Shown here piece after piece: positions 1 through 7,481 of a stretch of DNA of 30,770 nt. A program made the position numbers and the translations under genes. The notes beneath the pieces were generated by a model. The model was not told the origin of the DNA and did not search any database. It saw only the letters and a list, made by a program, of their open reading frames with translations. The DNA lies in contig CBFHSE010000017.1 in assembly GCA_965658435.1 (NCBI GenBank), forward strand, positions 1 to 30,770, read 5' to 3'. Position 1 is the first letter of the stretch. Each line of letters opens with the position of its first letter. The stretch is from JADHLN01 sp965658435. GTDB lineage: Bacteria > Pseudomonadota > Alphaproteobacteria > Rickettsiales > JABIRX01.

Positions 1-1
1 A

Positions 2-739
2 CGCAGATTTCATACTAAATTTAAAGAATCAGCATTTTCTTTATATCAAGCCTTAAGGGATATAAACCCTTCACCTTTTTTATTTTATATGAAATTTAAA
101 AAATATGAAATTATTGGTTCAAGCCCAGAAATAATGGTTAAGCTAGAAGATAATATTATTACTGTTAGACCATTGGCAGGAACAAGAAAAAGAGGAAAAG
201 ATGCAAAACAAGATAAAAAGCTAGCTAAGGAACTATTAAATGACAAAAAAGAACTTGCAGAACATTTAATGTTAATTGACTTAGGCAGAAATGATGTTGG
301 CAGAGTTTCCGAAATAAATTCCGTTAAACTTACTAAAAATATGGAAATTGAATATTATTCTCATGTTATGCATATAAGCTCAACTATCGAAGGAAAAAGC
401 AAAAAAAACATTAGTTACTTAGATGCATTAATAGCAGGATTTCCAGCAGGAACAGTTAGTGGAGCGCCTAAGATTAAAGCTATGGAACTAATTGAAAATT
501 TCGAAGAAGATCAAAGATCCTTTTATTCTGGTACAATTGGTTATTTCTCTTTACATCAACAATATATGGATATGGCTATAATGATTAGAACAGCCCTAAT
601 AAAAAATAAGATTTTATATATCCAAGCTGGAGCAGGAATTGTCCATGATTCTATTCCCAAAGCAGAATTAGAAGAAACAGAAAATAAAGCCAGAGGGTTA
701 TTTAAAGCAGCAAATTTAGCTATAAATTACCCTGATTAA
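2..739 (+). CDS. trpE: Anthranilate synthase component I, 3' part (5' end outside window)
   Basis: The reading frame is open from base 2, so the gene starts upstream of the window; about 245 C-terminal residues are visible of a family usually near 500. This is the chorismate-binding domain: it carries the motifs RPLAGTRKRG, LGRNDVGRV, YSHVMHI, FPAGTVSGAPK and QAGAGIV, with the catalytic and chorismate/Mg-binding residues of the family. The enzyme converts chorismate and glutamine-derived ammonia to anthranilate, the first step of tryptophan synthesis in the cytoplasm. PabB (aminodeoxychorismate synthase) shares these motifs. I prefer TrpE because the run around the GRNDVGRV and SHVMHI motifs reads like TrpE, but the N-terminal feedback site that would decide is not visible. 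Its 3' end overlaps the 3' end of the convergent folD by 20 bp, leaving no room for a separate terminator. Confidence 0.85.
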   Translation, partial: RRFHTKFKESAFSLYQALRDINPSPFLFYMKFKKYEIIGSSPEIMVKLEDNIITVRPLAGTRKRGKDAKQDKKLAKELLNDKKELAEHLMLIDLGRNDVGRVSEINSVKLTKNMEIEYYSHVMHISSTIEGKSKKNISYLDALIAGFPAGTVSGAPKIKAMELIENFEEDQRSFYSGTIGYFSLHQQYMDMAIMIRTALIKNKILYIQAGAGIVHDSIPKAELEETENKARGLFKAANLAINYPD

Positions 740-1598
740 CTGAAATTTTAGCCGCTTTAAAACAATTAACCATTAAGCAGGCAATAGTCATTGGCCCCAC
801 TCCACCTGGAACTGGAGTTATAGCAGCAGCTTTATTTTTTACTGCATCCAAATCAACATCTCCTACTAATTTATTCTTATCATTTACTTTTATTCTATTA
901 ATACCCACATCTATAATAACCGCACCATTCTTTATATAACTAGCATCTAGAAATAATGGTTTACCAATTGCAGCAACAATAATATCTGCCTTAATAGTTA
1001 TTTCTTTAATATTTTTAGTTTTAGAATGTACAATAGTAATTGTAGCATTTTCTTGTAACAACAACTCTGCCATTGGTTTACCAACTATATCAGACCTACC
1101 AATTATCACGGCATTTTTACCCGACATATCTTCCTTAAAATGATCTTTAAGTAATAATAAACAGCCGTAAGGAGTACAAGGAAATAAAGCTTCTTGTTTT
1201 GTATGTAGCTTCCCAACATTTAAAATATTAAAACCATCTACATCTTTTTTAGGATCTATATGATTTATGATTTTATCTTTATTTATATGTTTTGGCAAAG
1301 GTAACTGAACTAATATTCCATGCACTAAAGGATCATTATTTAACTCAGTAATTTTTTCTAATAAACTAAGCTCACTTACAGAATCAGAATAATTGATTTC
1401 AAATGAATTAAAGCCTAATTCTTTTGCTTTTTTATTTTTATTAGATACATAAACATGGCTAGCTGGATCATCTCCAACCAAAATAACTGCCAACCCTGGC
1501 TTTATATTATATTTATTTGTAAATTCATTAATTTTCAATTTTAAATTATTAAGAAGATTAGCAGAAAATTCTTTGCCAGATATAATCTTTGTTTCCAT
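720..1598 (-). CDS. folD: Bifunctional methylenetetrahydrofolate dehydrogenase/methenyl-THF cyclohydrolase
   Basis: FolD interconverts 5,10-methylene-THF, methenyl-THF and 10-formyl-THF with NADP, feeding purine and formyl-Met synthesis in the cytoplasm. Both family signatures are present: the N-terminal VGDDPASHVYVSNKNK stretch, with the catalytic Tyr and Lys, and the C-terminal PVPGGVGPMT. A Rossmann NADP site lies at GRSDIVGKPMAELLL. I place the start at the ATG at 1598, giving about 292 aa that begin METKIISGKEF, which matches where FolD proteins normally begin. The frame can be extended to a TTG at 1625, adding nine residues with no family counterpart. No clear Shine-Dalgarno is seen for either start. 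The gene ends in TAG and converges on trpE with a 20-bp overlap. The protease gene lies 60 bp upstream on the same strand. Confidence 0.95.
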   Translation of the reverse strand: METKIISGKEFSANLLNNLKLKINEFTNKYNIKPGLAVILVGDDPASHVYVSNKNKKAKELGFNSFEINYSDSVSELSLLEKITELNNDPLVHGILVQLPLPKHINKDKIINHIDPKKDVDGFNILNVGKLHTKQEALFPCTPYGCLLLLKDHFKEDMSGKNAVIIGRSDIVGKPMAELLLQENATITIVHSKTKNIKEITIKADIIVAAIGKPLFLDASYIKNGAVIIDVGINRIKVNDKNKLVGDVDLDAVKNKAAAITPVPGGVGPMTIACLMVNCFKAAKISVNQGNL

Positions 1599-1646
1599 AT
1601 TTTTTATATTCGTTAATCTTTGCAATATTTAGAAAAATTTAACTTT

Positions 1647-1662
1647 TTAAGCAAGAGCTTAA
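1647..1662 (-). terminator. Small hairpin at the 3' end of the protease gene
   Basis: A perfect 6-bp stem (TTAAGC/GCTTAA) closes on a 4-base loop and overlaps the TAA stop of the protease gene. Read on the minus strand it is followed by AAAAGTTAAATTTTTC, so the T run is late and interrupted. It may be a weak terminator before folD, but readthrough is likely. Confidence 0.25.
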
Positions 1663-3863
1663 TTTAAATTAAGTTTATAATTAATAATTCCCATATATTG
1701 ATTATTAAATTTATTTTGTTCTTTAATCAAAAAATTAAACATAAAATTAGAGTTTTTAAGTTCTTTTTCAAGAAAAAATTCAATATCATATTTGCTAATT
1801 TCATCCAGCTCTACAACATAAGATTCTTGTAAAATATTGTTATATTTATCAATACCCACAGGTAAAGTAATAATCATTTCTGATTCCTGAAAAGACCATG
1901 GCTTACTTAAAACCATGCCATATTTATAATTTTTATTTTTTCTTAAATATCCAAAATTAAAATTTTCTAATTTCAATTTATCACTAAATTTGATAAAGCT
2001 ATTTTCATTTATATCAGCTTTTGCTTCTAATATTCCATATTTACTAAAAAATTGATTCTTACCAATTTCATAAATAAGTGATAATTCATATATATTAGTT
2101 TTAGATTCGCTAGCTAAATCAAAAGCTTGATTGCCAGAAAAGCCTAGCCATGATCCATCTTCATTTAAGATATTATAATTTAAATTTAAGATTAAATTTT
2201 GGAAAATCCTTGCATATGAAATATTAAACATATCTAAATTTTGACCAGTTTGCAAATCAGCTTGATTAAATGAAAACTCAAATAAATTTTTACTATTTTC
2301 TCCAAGATCAAAGGTAAATTTTAAATTATCTTTAATTAAATTATCATAATAATTAGCAAAGTTAGAATTACTAATTAATCTTAAAGAAGAAAAAATATTT
2401 TGCTGTAGATAGCTTTGATTTAATTTATCTGAAGATGCTAATTTAAAATTATAATCATTAAATTTAAAATTATAGCTTATATTATAAATTTCACTTTCAT
2501 ATTCTGTTTCATATATTTCAAATCTATCTTTCTCTTTAAAAAGAAAATCAAAAGATAAATTATTATCTAAAAAATTAATTTTTTTTACCTGAATATTATT
2601 CATAAAATAATTTTCTAATTTATTTTGTGATCCAATAAAATTAATCTTATCATGTAAATTGGCTTTATAATCTCTTTTATAAACATCAAAATACACAGCT
2701 TTATCTAAAAAATCAGAAAATTGCTCATCAAAAGAAAGAGCAAAATTATTTGGAATATTTAAATTTAATGAATTATATGAAAATTTATTACCAGCAGAAT
2801 CCAAGCTAAAACTCTCCCAACCAATTGGTTGAACTGCCTGCTCTAAATCAAGTAATTTTATATCTGTACCAGCTATTACACTTCCTGTAGTTAAGATAAT
2901 ATCAACTATATCTTTACCCACTAAATTAGGCCAAGCAGACTGCATAACTGCAACAGCACCTGAAACAACAGGAGCTGCCATTGAAGTACCACTAAATGAA
3001 GCATAATTATTATCAGTAAATGTAGATATAATATTAACTCCTGGTGCAGCAATACATCTTGCTATTGAATCACATTTATTAGTAAAACTTGCTAAATTAT
3101 TACTATCAACATCATAAGAAACAACAGCAATAATTTCACCATTAACACGAGAATCATCAGCATAATATGCAGGATAATCAGGGTTATTAGCTTCATCATT
3201 TCCAGCTGCATAAACTTGCACTAAATTATATGCACCATTATTTGCCATATTTTCAAATTTATCTACAAAATTAAAAGAGGAACCAAAACTTCCATTAACC
3301 ACAGAAGCCCCAGTTGCAATTACATAATTATCATAATCATTAATACCATAATTAATTAATATAGGATTTTCAGTTTCACAATCAGTAACACATAAACCAT
3401 TAAGTGCCACTGATATAATTTTTGCATTTGGTGCTACGCCATGCATAAAATTGTTATTTTTCGATGCAGCAATTATGCCAGCAACGTGAGTACCATGACC
3501 ATCAATATCTTGAAGAGAATCAGAATGGCTCAAGGAAGAATAATTAGACAATAAGTCATCATGCATAAAAACCCCTGTATCAATTACTGCAACATTTATG
3601 TTATCTCCAGCCCAATTTTTAGAATTATTAGCAAGAAATTTATATGCTTTAGATGCATTTATAGCTCCTAAAAAATTTTGCGCACCATAATTAGGATTAA
3701 AATACTCAATTGTTTCAAAATCAGCTTCATTACAATTATTATTGCAATCAATAGATAGAATCACATTGCTATAATTTTGAAATAAATTATCAACAACCTC
3801 TTCACTAGAGCCCCCTGAACAAGCAGATAACATCATTAATATAAAACTGTAAAAAAAAAGCAA
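1659..3863 (-). CDS. Secreted subtilisin-like (S8) serine protease, lipoprotein with beta-rich C-terminal domain, possible autotransporter
   Basis: The protein is 734 aa. Residues 1-15 form a hydrophobic signal ending in a lipobox (LSAC, Cys15). The S8 domain spans about 60-340 and has the complete triad: Asp95 (AVIDTG), His123 (DGHGTHVAG) and Ser294 (FSGTSMAAP), with the oxyanion Asn222 (AAGND). Paired cysteines (40/44, 158/162, 264/270) suggest disulfides outside the cytoplasm. Residues about 345-734 are rich in alternating polar/aromatic strands, as in an outer-membrane beta barrel, though the last residue is Asn rather than the usual Phe. By analogy with NalP and SphB1, I infer a surface-anchored autotransporter protease. 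The start is odd: only a TTG is available, no Lys/Arg precedes the hydrophobic core, and codons 2-5 lie in a run of nine T. An in-frame TGA sits two codons upstream. It is divergent from recA. The protease call is firm; the barrel is inferred. Confidence 0.85.
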   Translation of the reverse strand: MLFFYSFILMMLSACSGGSSEEVVDNLFQNYSNVILSIDCNNNCNEADFETIEYFNPNYGAQNFLGAINASKAYKFLANNSKNWAGDNINVAVIDTGVFMHDDLLSNYSSLSHSDSLQDIDGHGTHVAGIIAASKNNNFMHGVAPNAKIISVALNGLCVTDCETENPILINYGINDYDNYVIATGASVVNGSFGSSFNFVDKFENMANNGAYNLVQVYAAGNDEANNPDYPAYYADDSRVNGEIIAVVSYDVDSNNLASFTNKCDSIARCIAAPGVNIISTFTDNNYASFSGTSMAAPVVSGAVAVMQSAWPNLVGKDIVDIILTTGSVIAGTDIKLLDLEQAVQPIGWESFSLDSAGNKFSYNSLNLNIPNNFALSFDEQFSDFLDKAVYFDVYKRDYKANLHDKINFIGSQNKLENYFMNNIQVKKINFLDNNLSFDFLFKEKDRFEIYETEYESEIYNISYNFKFNDYNFKLASSDKLNQSYLQQNIFSSLRLISNSNFANYYDNLIKDNLKFTFDLGENSKNLFEFSFNQADLQTGQNLDMFNISYARIFQNLILNLNYNILNEDGSWLGFSGNQAFDLASESKTNIYELSLIYEIGKNQFFSKYGILEAKADINENSFIKFSDKLKLENFNFGYLRKNKNYKYGMVLSKPWSFQESEMIITLPVGIDKYNNILQESYVVELDEISKYDIEFFLEKELKNSNFMFNFLIKEQNKFNNQYMGIINYKLNLN

Positions 3864-3979
3864 TATTCAATCAATCAAAACATCATAATTTCATAATATC
3901 ATAAATTTAATTAAAATAACAGTTTGCATTTACAAGAATTAATTTATAATAATTAGAGTCTAAATAACTGTATTTCGCC

Positions 3980-3985
3980 TATAAT
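3980..3985 (+). promoter_or_regulatory. Candidate -10 box for recA
   Basis: A perfect TATAAT lies 25 bases before the recA ATG, in the 147-bp divergent gap between the protease and recA genes. No good TTGACA-like -35 is found 16-18 bp upstream. A second TATAAT lies nearby at 3945-3950. No alphaproteobacterial LexA box (GTTC-N7-GTTC) is seen. An AAGG ribosome-binding sequence precedes the ATG by about 5 bases. Confidence 0.4.
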
Positions 3986-4010
3986 ATATTAACACAAAAA
4001 AAAGGTTCAA

Positions 4011-5045
4011 ATGGATAAAAATAAAGCACTAGAAACAGCATTAACTCAAATAGAAAGATCATATGGTAAAGGCTCTATAATGAAATTAGGCCAAAAAGAA
4101 GTACAAAATATTGAAGCTGTATCAACAGGATCAATTGCCATAGATTGGGCATTAGGAATTGGAGGTTTCCCTAAAGGAAGAATAATAGAAATTTACGGCC
4201 CTGAATCATCTGGTAAAACAACATTAGCATTAAGCACATTAGCTGAAGCCCAAAAATCAGGCGGTAATTGTGCCTTCATAGATGCTGAACACGCTCTTGA
4301 CCCAGTTTACGCAGAAAAATTAGGATTAAATCTTGATGAATTGGTAATATCACAGCCAGATACTGGTGAACAATCACTTGAAATTGCAGATACTCTTGTA
4401 AGATCAGGGGCAGTTGATGTTATTGTAATTGATTCTGTAGCTGCATTAGTACCTCGCGCAGAATTAGAAGGAGATATGGGAGATAGCCATATGGGATTAC
4501 AAGCAAGATTAATGAGCCAAGCACTAAGAAAATTAACGGGCTCTGTTGCCAAAACTAACTGTATTGTAATTTTTATTAATCAAATAAGAATGAAACTAGG
4601 TGTAATGTTTGGATCACCAGAAACAACAACAGGTGGAAATGCATTAAAATTCTATGCTTCTATAAGAGTAGATATCAGAAAAAGCACAGCAATTAAAGAT
4701 AAAGACGAAGTAATAGGAAATGTAACTAAAATAAAAATAGTCAAAAACAAAGTAGCACCTCCATTTAGAGCAGTAGAAGTAGAAATAATGTATGGTGAAG
4801 GAGTATCAAAATTAGGTGAAATTATTGATCTTGGTGTCAGAGAAGAAATAGTAGAAAAATCCGGATCATGGTATTCATATAACAATGAAAGGATTGGACA
4901 AGGAAAAGAAAATGTTAAAGCATTCCTTAAAGAAAACCAAGCAATGGCTGATGAAATAGAAGAAAAAATCAGAACAAAATTAGAACTTACAAATGTAAGT
5001 AAAAAGAACAATTCTAATAAAAAAGAAAATAAAGAAGCTGCCTAA
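4011..5045 (+). CDS. recA: RecA recombinase
   Basis: RecA forms filaments on single-stranded DNA, drives homologous strand exchange and normally stimulates LexA self-cleavage. The 344-aa length is standard. Visible motifs are the Walker A GPESSGKT at 63-70, the Walker B strand VDVIVIDSVAAL near 137-147, the family signature ALRKLTGSV, and loop L2 around FGSPETTTGGNALKF. The C-terminus is short and charged (KKNNSNKKENKEAA), as expected. Start: ATG at 4011 with an AAGG five bases upstream. It stands alone between the divergent protease gene and a strong hairpin, so it is probably monocistronic. No LexA operator could be found upstream, so SOS control is not supported by the sequence. Confidence 0.98.
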   Translation: MDKNKALETALTQIERSYGKGSIMKLGQKEVQNIEAVSTGSIAIDWALGIGGFPKGRIIEIYGPESSGKTTLALSTLAEAQKSGGNCAFIDAEHALDPVYAEKLGLNLDELVISQPDTGEQSLEIADTLVRSGAVDVIVIDSVAALVPRAELEGDMGDSHMGLQARLMSQALRKLTGSVAKTNCIVIFINQIRMKLGVMFGSPETTTGGNALKFYASIRVDIRKSTAIKDKDEVIGNVTKIKIVKNKVAPPFRAVEVEIMYGEGVSKLGEIIDLGVREEIVEKSGSWYSYNNERIGQGKENVKAFLKENQAMADEIEEKIRTKLELTNVSKKNNSNKKENKEAA

Positions 5046-5051
5046 AACTTT

Positions 5052-5079
5052 GGAGGAAGCAATTTTCATTGCTTCCTCC
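5052..5079 (+). terminator. Perfect 12-bp stem-loop downstream of recA
   Basis: A perfect 12-bp inverted repeat (left arm ggaggaagcaat, loop tttc, right arm attgcttcctcc) lies 6 bases after the recA stop codon. It is far stronger and more G+C-rich than its surroundings and is the obvious recA 3' end. The sequence after it (tctgccttgccc) lacks a real U tract, so it may act as an mRNA-stabilising or Rho-assisted structure rather than a classic intrinsic terminator. Confidence 0.6.
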
Positions 5080-5096
5080 TCTGCCTTGCCCATTTA

Positions 5097-5116
5097 CAAC
5101 TTGATAAATCAAGTTG
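5097..5116. repeat. Second short inverted repeat between recA and comM
   Basis: A perfect 9-bp inverted repeat, caacttgat / atcaagttg, separated by two bases, lies 17 bases after the recA hairpin. In RNA it would fold with a slightly opened stem. No T tract follows. Its role is unknown; it could be a protein-binding palindrome or part of the recA 3' end. Confidence 0.35.
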
Positions 5117-5187
5117 CATGAAATATAATAATATATTACATTTTAACATGCAAGCCCAAAAATAAAAAAATTTTATAATGGGTAAAA

Positions 5188-6699
5188 ATGAATATAGATT
5201 TTGCATCTTGCTACACAATAGCACTTACTGGTTTTCAAGCAAAAAAAATAATTGTGCAAGCACATATCAGCAACGGCCTACCCTCTTTTAACATTGTAGG
5301 CCTAGGTGACAAAGCAATTAATGAATCAAAAGAGAGAATAAGAGCTGCATTGCATTTTATTGGTATGAGTCTTCCTGCAAAAAAAATTACCATTAATTTA
5401 GCACCAGCAAATCTTGAAAAAATTGGTACACATTTTGACTTACCAATTACAATAGCCTTATTATGCGCCTTAAAAATAATAGATAAGGCTAAAATAAATA
5501 ATTACATAATATGTGGTGAGTTATCACTTGATGGCAGCATAAATCATACTAAAGCAATATTGCCTGCTGCAATCTATGCAAATAAATTAGAAAAAAGCTT
5601 AATATGCTCAGAAAAAAATGCCTATGAAGCATCTATCTCAGGAAATAAAAATATTTTTGTTTTTTATGGTCTAATTGATTTAATAAAATTTTTTAAAAAT
5701 GAAATAAATTATAATAATAATCAAATAAAACCAATATCAAAAAAAATTAACTATCCAGATTTTGCCAATATAAAAGGTCTAGAAATAGCTAAAAGAGCTT
5801 TTGAAATAGCTGCAATTGGAAGACATAACATATTATTAATAGGCTCACCAGGCTCTGGTAAATCAATGTTAGCCAAAGCTATAAGATCAATAATGCCAGA
5901 GCCATCAAAGGAAGAATTACTTGAAATAGCAATGATAAAATCAATTACTTCAAATATTGAAAATAATTACAAAATTTTTGAAATACCTTTTAGAGCACCT
6001 CATCATTCTAGCTCAACAGCATCATTAGTTGGCGGTGGACAAAAAATTCAAGCTGGTGAAATAACAAAAGCTCATAATGGAATTTTATTTTTAGATGAGT
6101 TACCAGAATTTAGAAATGATGCATTAGAAAGCTTAAGGCAGCCTTTAGAAAATAAATATATTAATATCTCCAGAGTAAAAAATTCTGCAAAACTTCCTGC
6201 AAATTTTCAATTAATAGCAGCAATGAATCCATGTAAATGTGGTTATCTTCAAATAAAAGAAAAAAGATGTAGCAAAGCTCCTATATGCGGTGAAAATTAT
6301 TTTAAAAAAATATCAGGACCAATATTAGAAAGAATTGATATTATCATAACTATACCTGAATATAAATATGAATTATTTGAAAATAACAAAGGAATAGGTG
6401 AATCATCTTCAGTTATTAAAAATAGAGTAATTAAAGCAAGAGTTAAGCAAACAGAAACTCTTAAAGAGTTAAAAGCAAAATATAACTCAGATCTAGAAAT
6501 AAAAGATTTTGAAAATAATATTAAAATATCAGATAAAGCAATTGGAATATTAAAAAAAGCAAATGAAAAATATAAATTTTCGAACAGAAATAACATTAAA
6601 ATACTTAGAGTTGCTAAATCTATAAGTGATTTAAATAATAATGATGTTATAGAATCTAAAGAATTATTAGAGGCATTAAATTATAAAATTAACATTTAA
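5188..6699 (+). CDS. comM: YifB/ComM family Mg-chelatase-like AAA+ ATPase
   Basis: ComM is a hexameric AAA+ DNA helicase that extends branch migration during natural transformation in some bacteria; many non-competent bacteria also keep it. The 503-aa length is typical. An N-terminal ribosomal-S5-like/Lon-like ChlI domain occupies about 20-140 (LPSFNIVGLGDKAINESKERI). The AAA+ core follows with Walker A GSPGSGKS at 219-226, Walker B ILFLDE at 299-304 and the PFRAPHHSSS segment. A cysteine cluster (Cys349, 351, 361, 367) resembles a zinc site. The C-terminal Mg-chelatase-like domain is complete. A TATAAT at 5174-5179 ends only 8 bases before the ATG, so a transcript from it would have almost no leader. 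It sits downstream of recA, which fits a recombination role but does not prove linkage. Confidence 0.95.
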   Translation: MNIDFASCYTIALTGFQAKKIIVQAHISNGLPSFNIVGLGDKAINESKERIRAALHFIGMSLPAKKITINLAPANLEKIGTHFDLPITIALLCALKIIDKAKINNYIICGELSLDGSINHTKAILPAAIYANKLEKSLICSEKNAYEASISGNKNIFVFYGLIDLIKFFKNEINYNNNQIKPISKKINYPDFANIKGLEIAKRAFEIAAIGRHNILLIGSPGSGKSMLAKAIRSIMPEPSKEELLEIAMIKSITSNIENNYKIFEIPFRAPHHSSSTASLVGGGQKIQAGEITKAHNGILFLDELPEFRNDALESLRQPLENKYINISRVKNSAKLPANFQLIAAMNPCKCGYLQIKEKRCSKAPICGENYFKKISGPILERIDIIITIPEYKYELFENNKGIGESSSVIKNRVIKARVKQTETLKELKAKYNSDLEIKDFENNIKISDKAIGILKKANEKYKFSNRNNIKILRVAKSISDLNNNDVIESKELLEALNYKINI

Positions 6700-6744
6700 T
6701 GTTTTATTTTAAAATTTCTACTTTTATCAATAGCATTTTTATGA

Positions 6745-6750
6745 TATAAT
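6745..6750 (+). promoter_or_regulatory. Candidate -10 box for the ankyrin gene
   Basis: A perfect TATAAT lies 25 bases before the ATG at 6776, in the 76-bp gap after comM. An AAAGG ribosome-binding sequence follows about 6 bases before the start. The -35 region is only T-rich. This suggests that the ankyrin gene has its own promoter. Confidence 0.4.
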
Positions 6751-6775
6751 ATGCTCAACAAATAAAAGGTAGAAT

Positions 6776-7465
6776 ATGGAGAAAATAGAAGCAACTAATA
6801 AAACTACAAATACAACTATTTCTTATAATGAACAATTACAAAAAGCTCTCAATGAAAATAATTATGAAGAAGCTAAAAGTTTAGTTAAAAATAATCATAA
6901 ATGTGATGTTAATTTGGAATCGCAATACACAAGAAAAACTTTACTTCTTCTAGCAACTGAATGTCAAGATATAGATCTAGTTCAGCTCTTATTGGAAATA
7001 ACAGAAATAAAAATCAATCACCAAGATCATAAAGGATATTCCCCTATCATTTTAGCATGTGAGCGTGGAAATCAAATTATTCTAGAAGAACTATTAAAAA
7101 GAGAAGCATCTATAGATTCTCAAACAAATAAAGGAAAAACTGCTTTAATGATTGCAGCTAAAAACGGAAATGAAGTTATTCTAAAAATGTTATTAGATCA
7201 TGGAGCAAACATAGAACTAAAAGATATAACAGGAAAAACTGCTTTAATGATTGCAGCTAAAAACGGAAATGAAGTTATTCTAGAAATGTTATTAGATCAT
7301 GGAGCAAACATAGAACTAAAAGATAAAAAAGGACGAACTGCTAGTGATTATGCAAAAGAAAGAAACAACAGTAGCATTGTGACAAAGTTATCAGAGTATG
7401 ATAGTATTTCTGGATCTTGGTGTTGTCAAGCTTTAAGAAAAGAACAAAAACAAAGAACGGTTTAA
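6776..7465 (+). CDS. Small ankyrin-repeat protein
   Basis: This 229-aa protein has no signal peptide or membrane segment and is probably cytoplasmic or injected. It consists almost wholly of ankyrin repeats: degenerate ones at about 20-85, then clear repeats at about 86-119 (KGYSPIILACERGN), 120-152 and 153-185 (both GKTALMIAAKNGNEVIL), and a capping repeat (GRTASDYAKERNN). The tail carries a Cys-Cys pair (SWCCQALRKEQK). Ankyrin stacks bind proteins; the target cannot be told. The two central repeats are nearly identical at DNA level, which shows a recent in-frame 99-bp duplication. The gene has a plausible promoter and ribosome-binding site. It converges on the bactofilin gene with a 16-bp gap. 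Ankyrin proteins are common in host-associated alphaproteobacteria but also occur in free-living ones, so an effector role is only a possibility. Confidence 0.9.
   Translation: MEKIEATNKTTNTTISYNEQLQKALNENNYEEAKSLVKNNHKCDVNLESQYTRKTLLLLATECQDIDLVQLLLEITEIKINHQDHKGYSPIILACERGNQIILEELLKREASIDSQTNKGKTALMIAAKNGNEVILKMLLDHGANIELKDITGKTALMIAAKNGNEVILEMLLDHGANIELKDKKGRTASDYAKERNNSSIVTKLSEYDSISGSWCCQALRKEQKQRTV
7133..7330 (+). repeat. Tandem 99-bp direct repeat inside the ankyrin gene
   Basis: Two copies of a 99-bp unit (33 codons) lie head to tail at 7133-7231 and 7232-7330. Over the first 93 bp they differ at one base only (ctaaaaatg against ctagaaatg, Lys to Glu); the last two codons differ. Synonymous sites are otherwise unchanged, so the duplication or gene conversion is recent. 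Confidence 0.9.
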
Positions 7466-7481
7466 AATAAAAGACAAAGTT

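Noticed and set aside
3860..3905. TGA read as Trp in front of the protease gene, which would extend the signal peptide
   Set aside because: No TGA occurs inside any conserved protein here, and all Trp codons are TGG. Recoding is not supported, and the extended frame also needs a different T-run length.
4307..5011. Two minus-strand open frames opposite recA
   Set aside because: They lie antisense to a fully conserved recA, show low-complexity Ser/Ile-rich translations and match no family; shadows of the real gene. The same applies to open frames opposite comM, M23, the RND gene, thiC, acnA, ilvD, the aminopeptidase and mltB.
6776..7465. Ankyrin gene as a recent transfer from a eukaryote
   Set aside because: Base and codon use match the neighbours and ankyrin genes are common in bacteria; nothing visible supports recent transfer.
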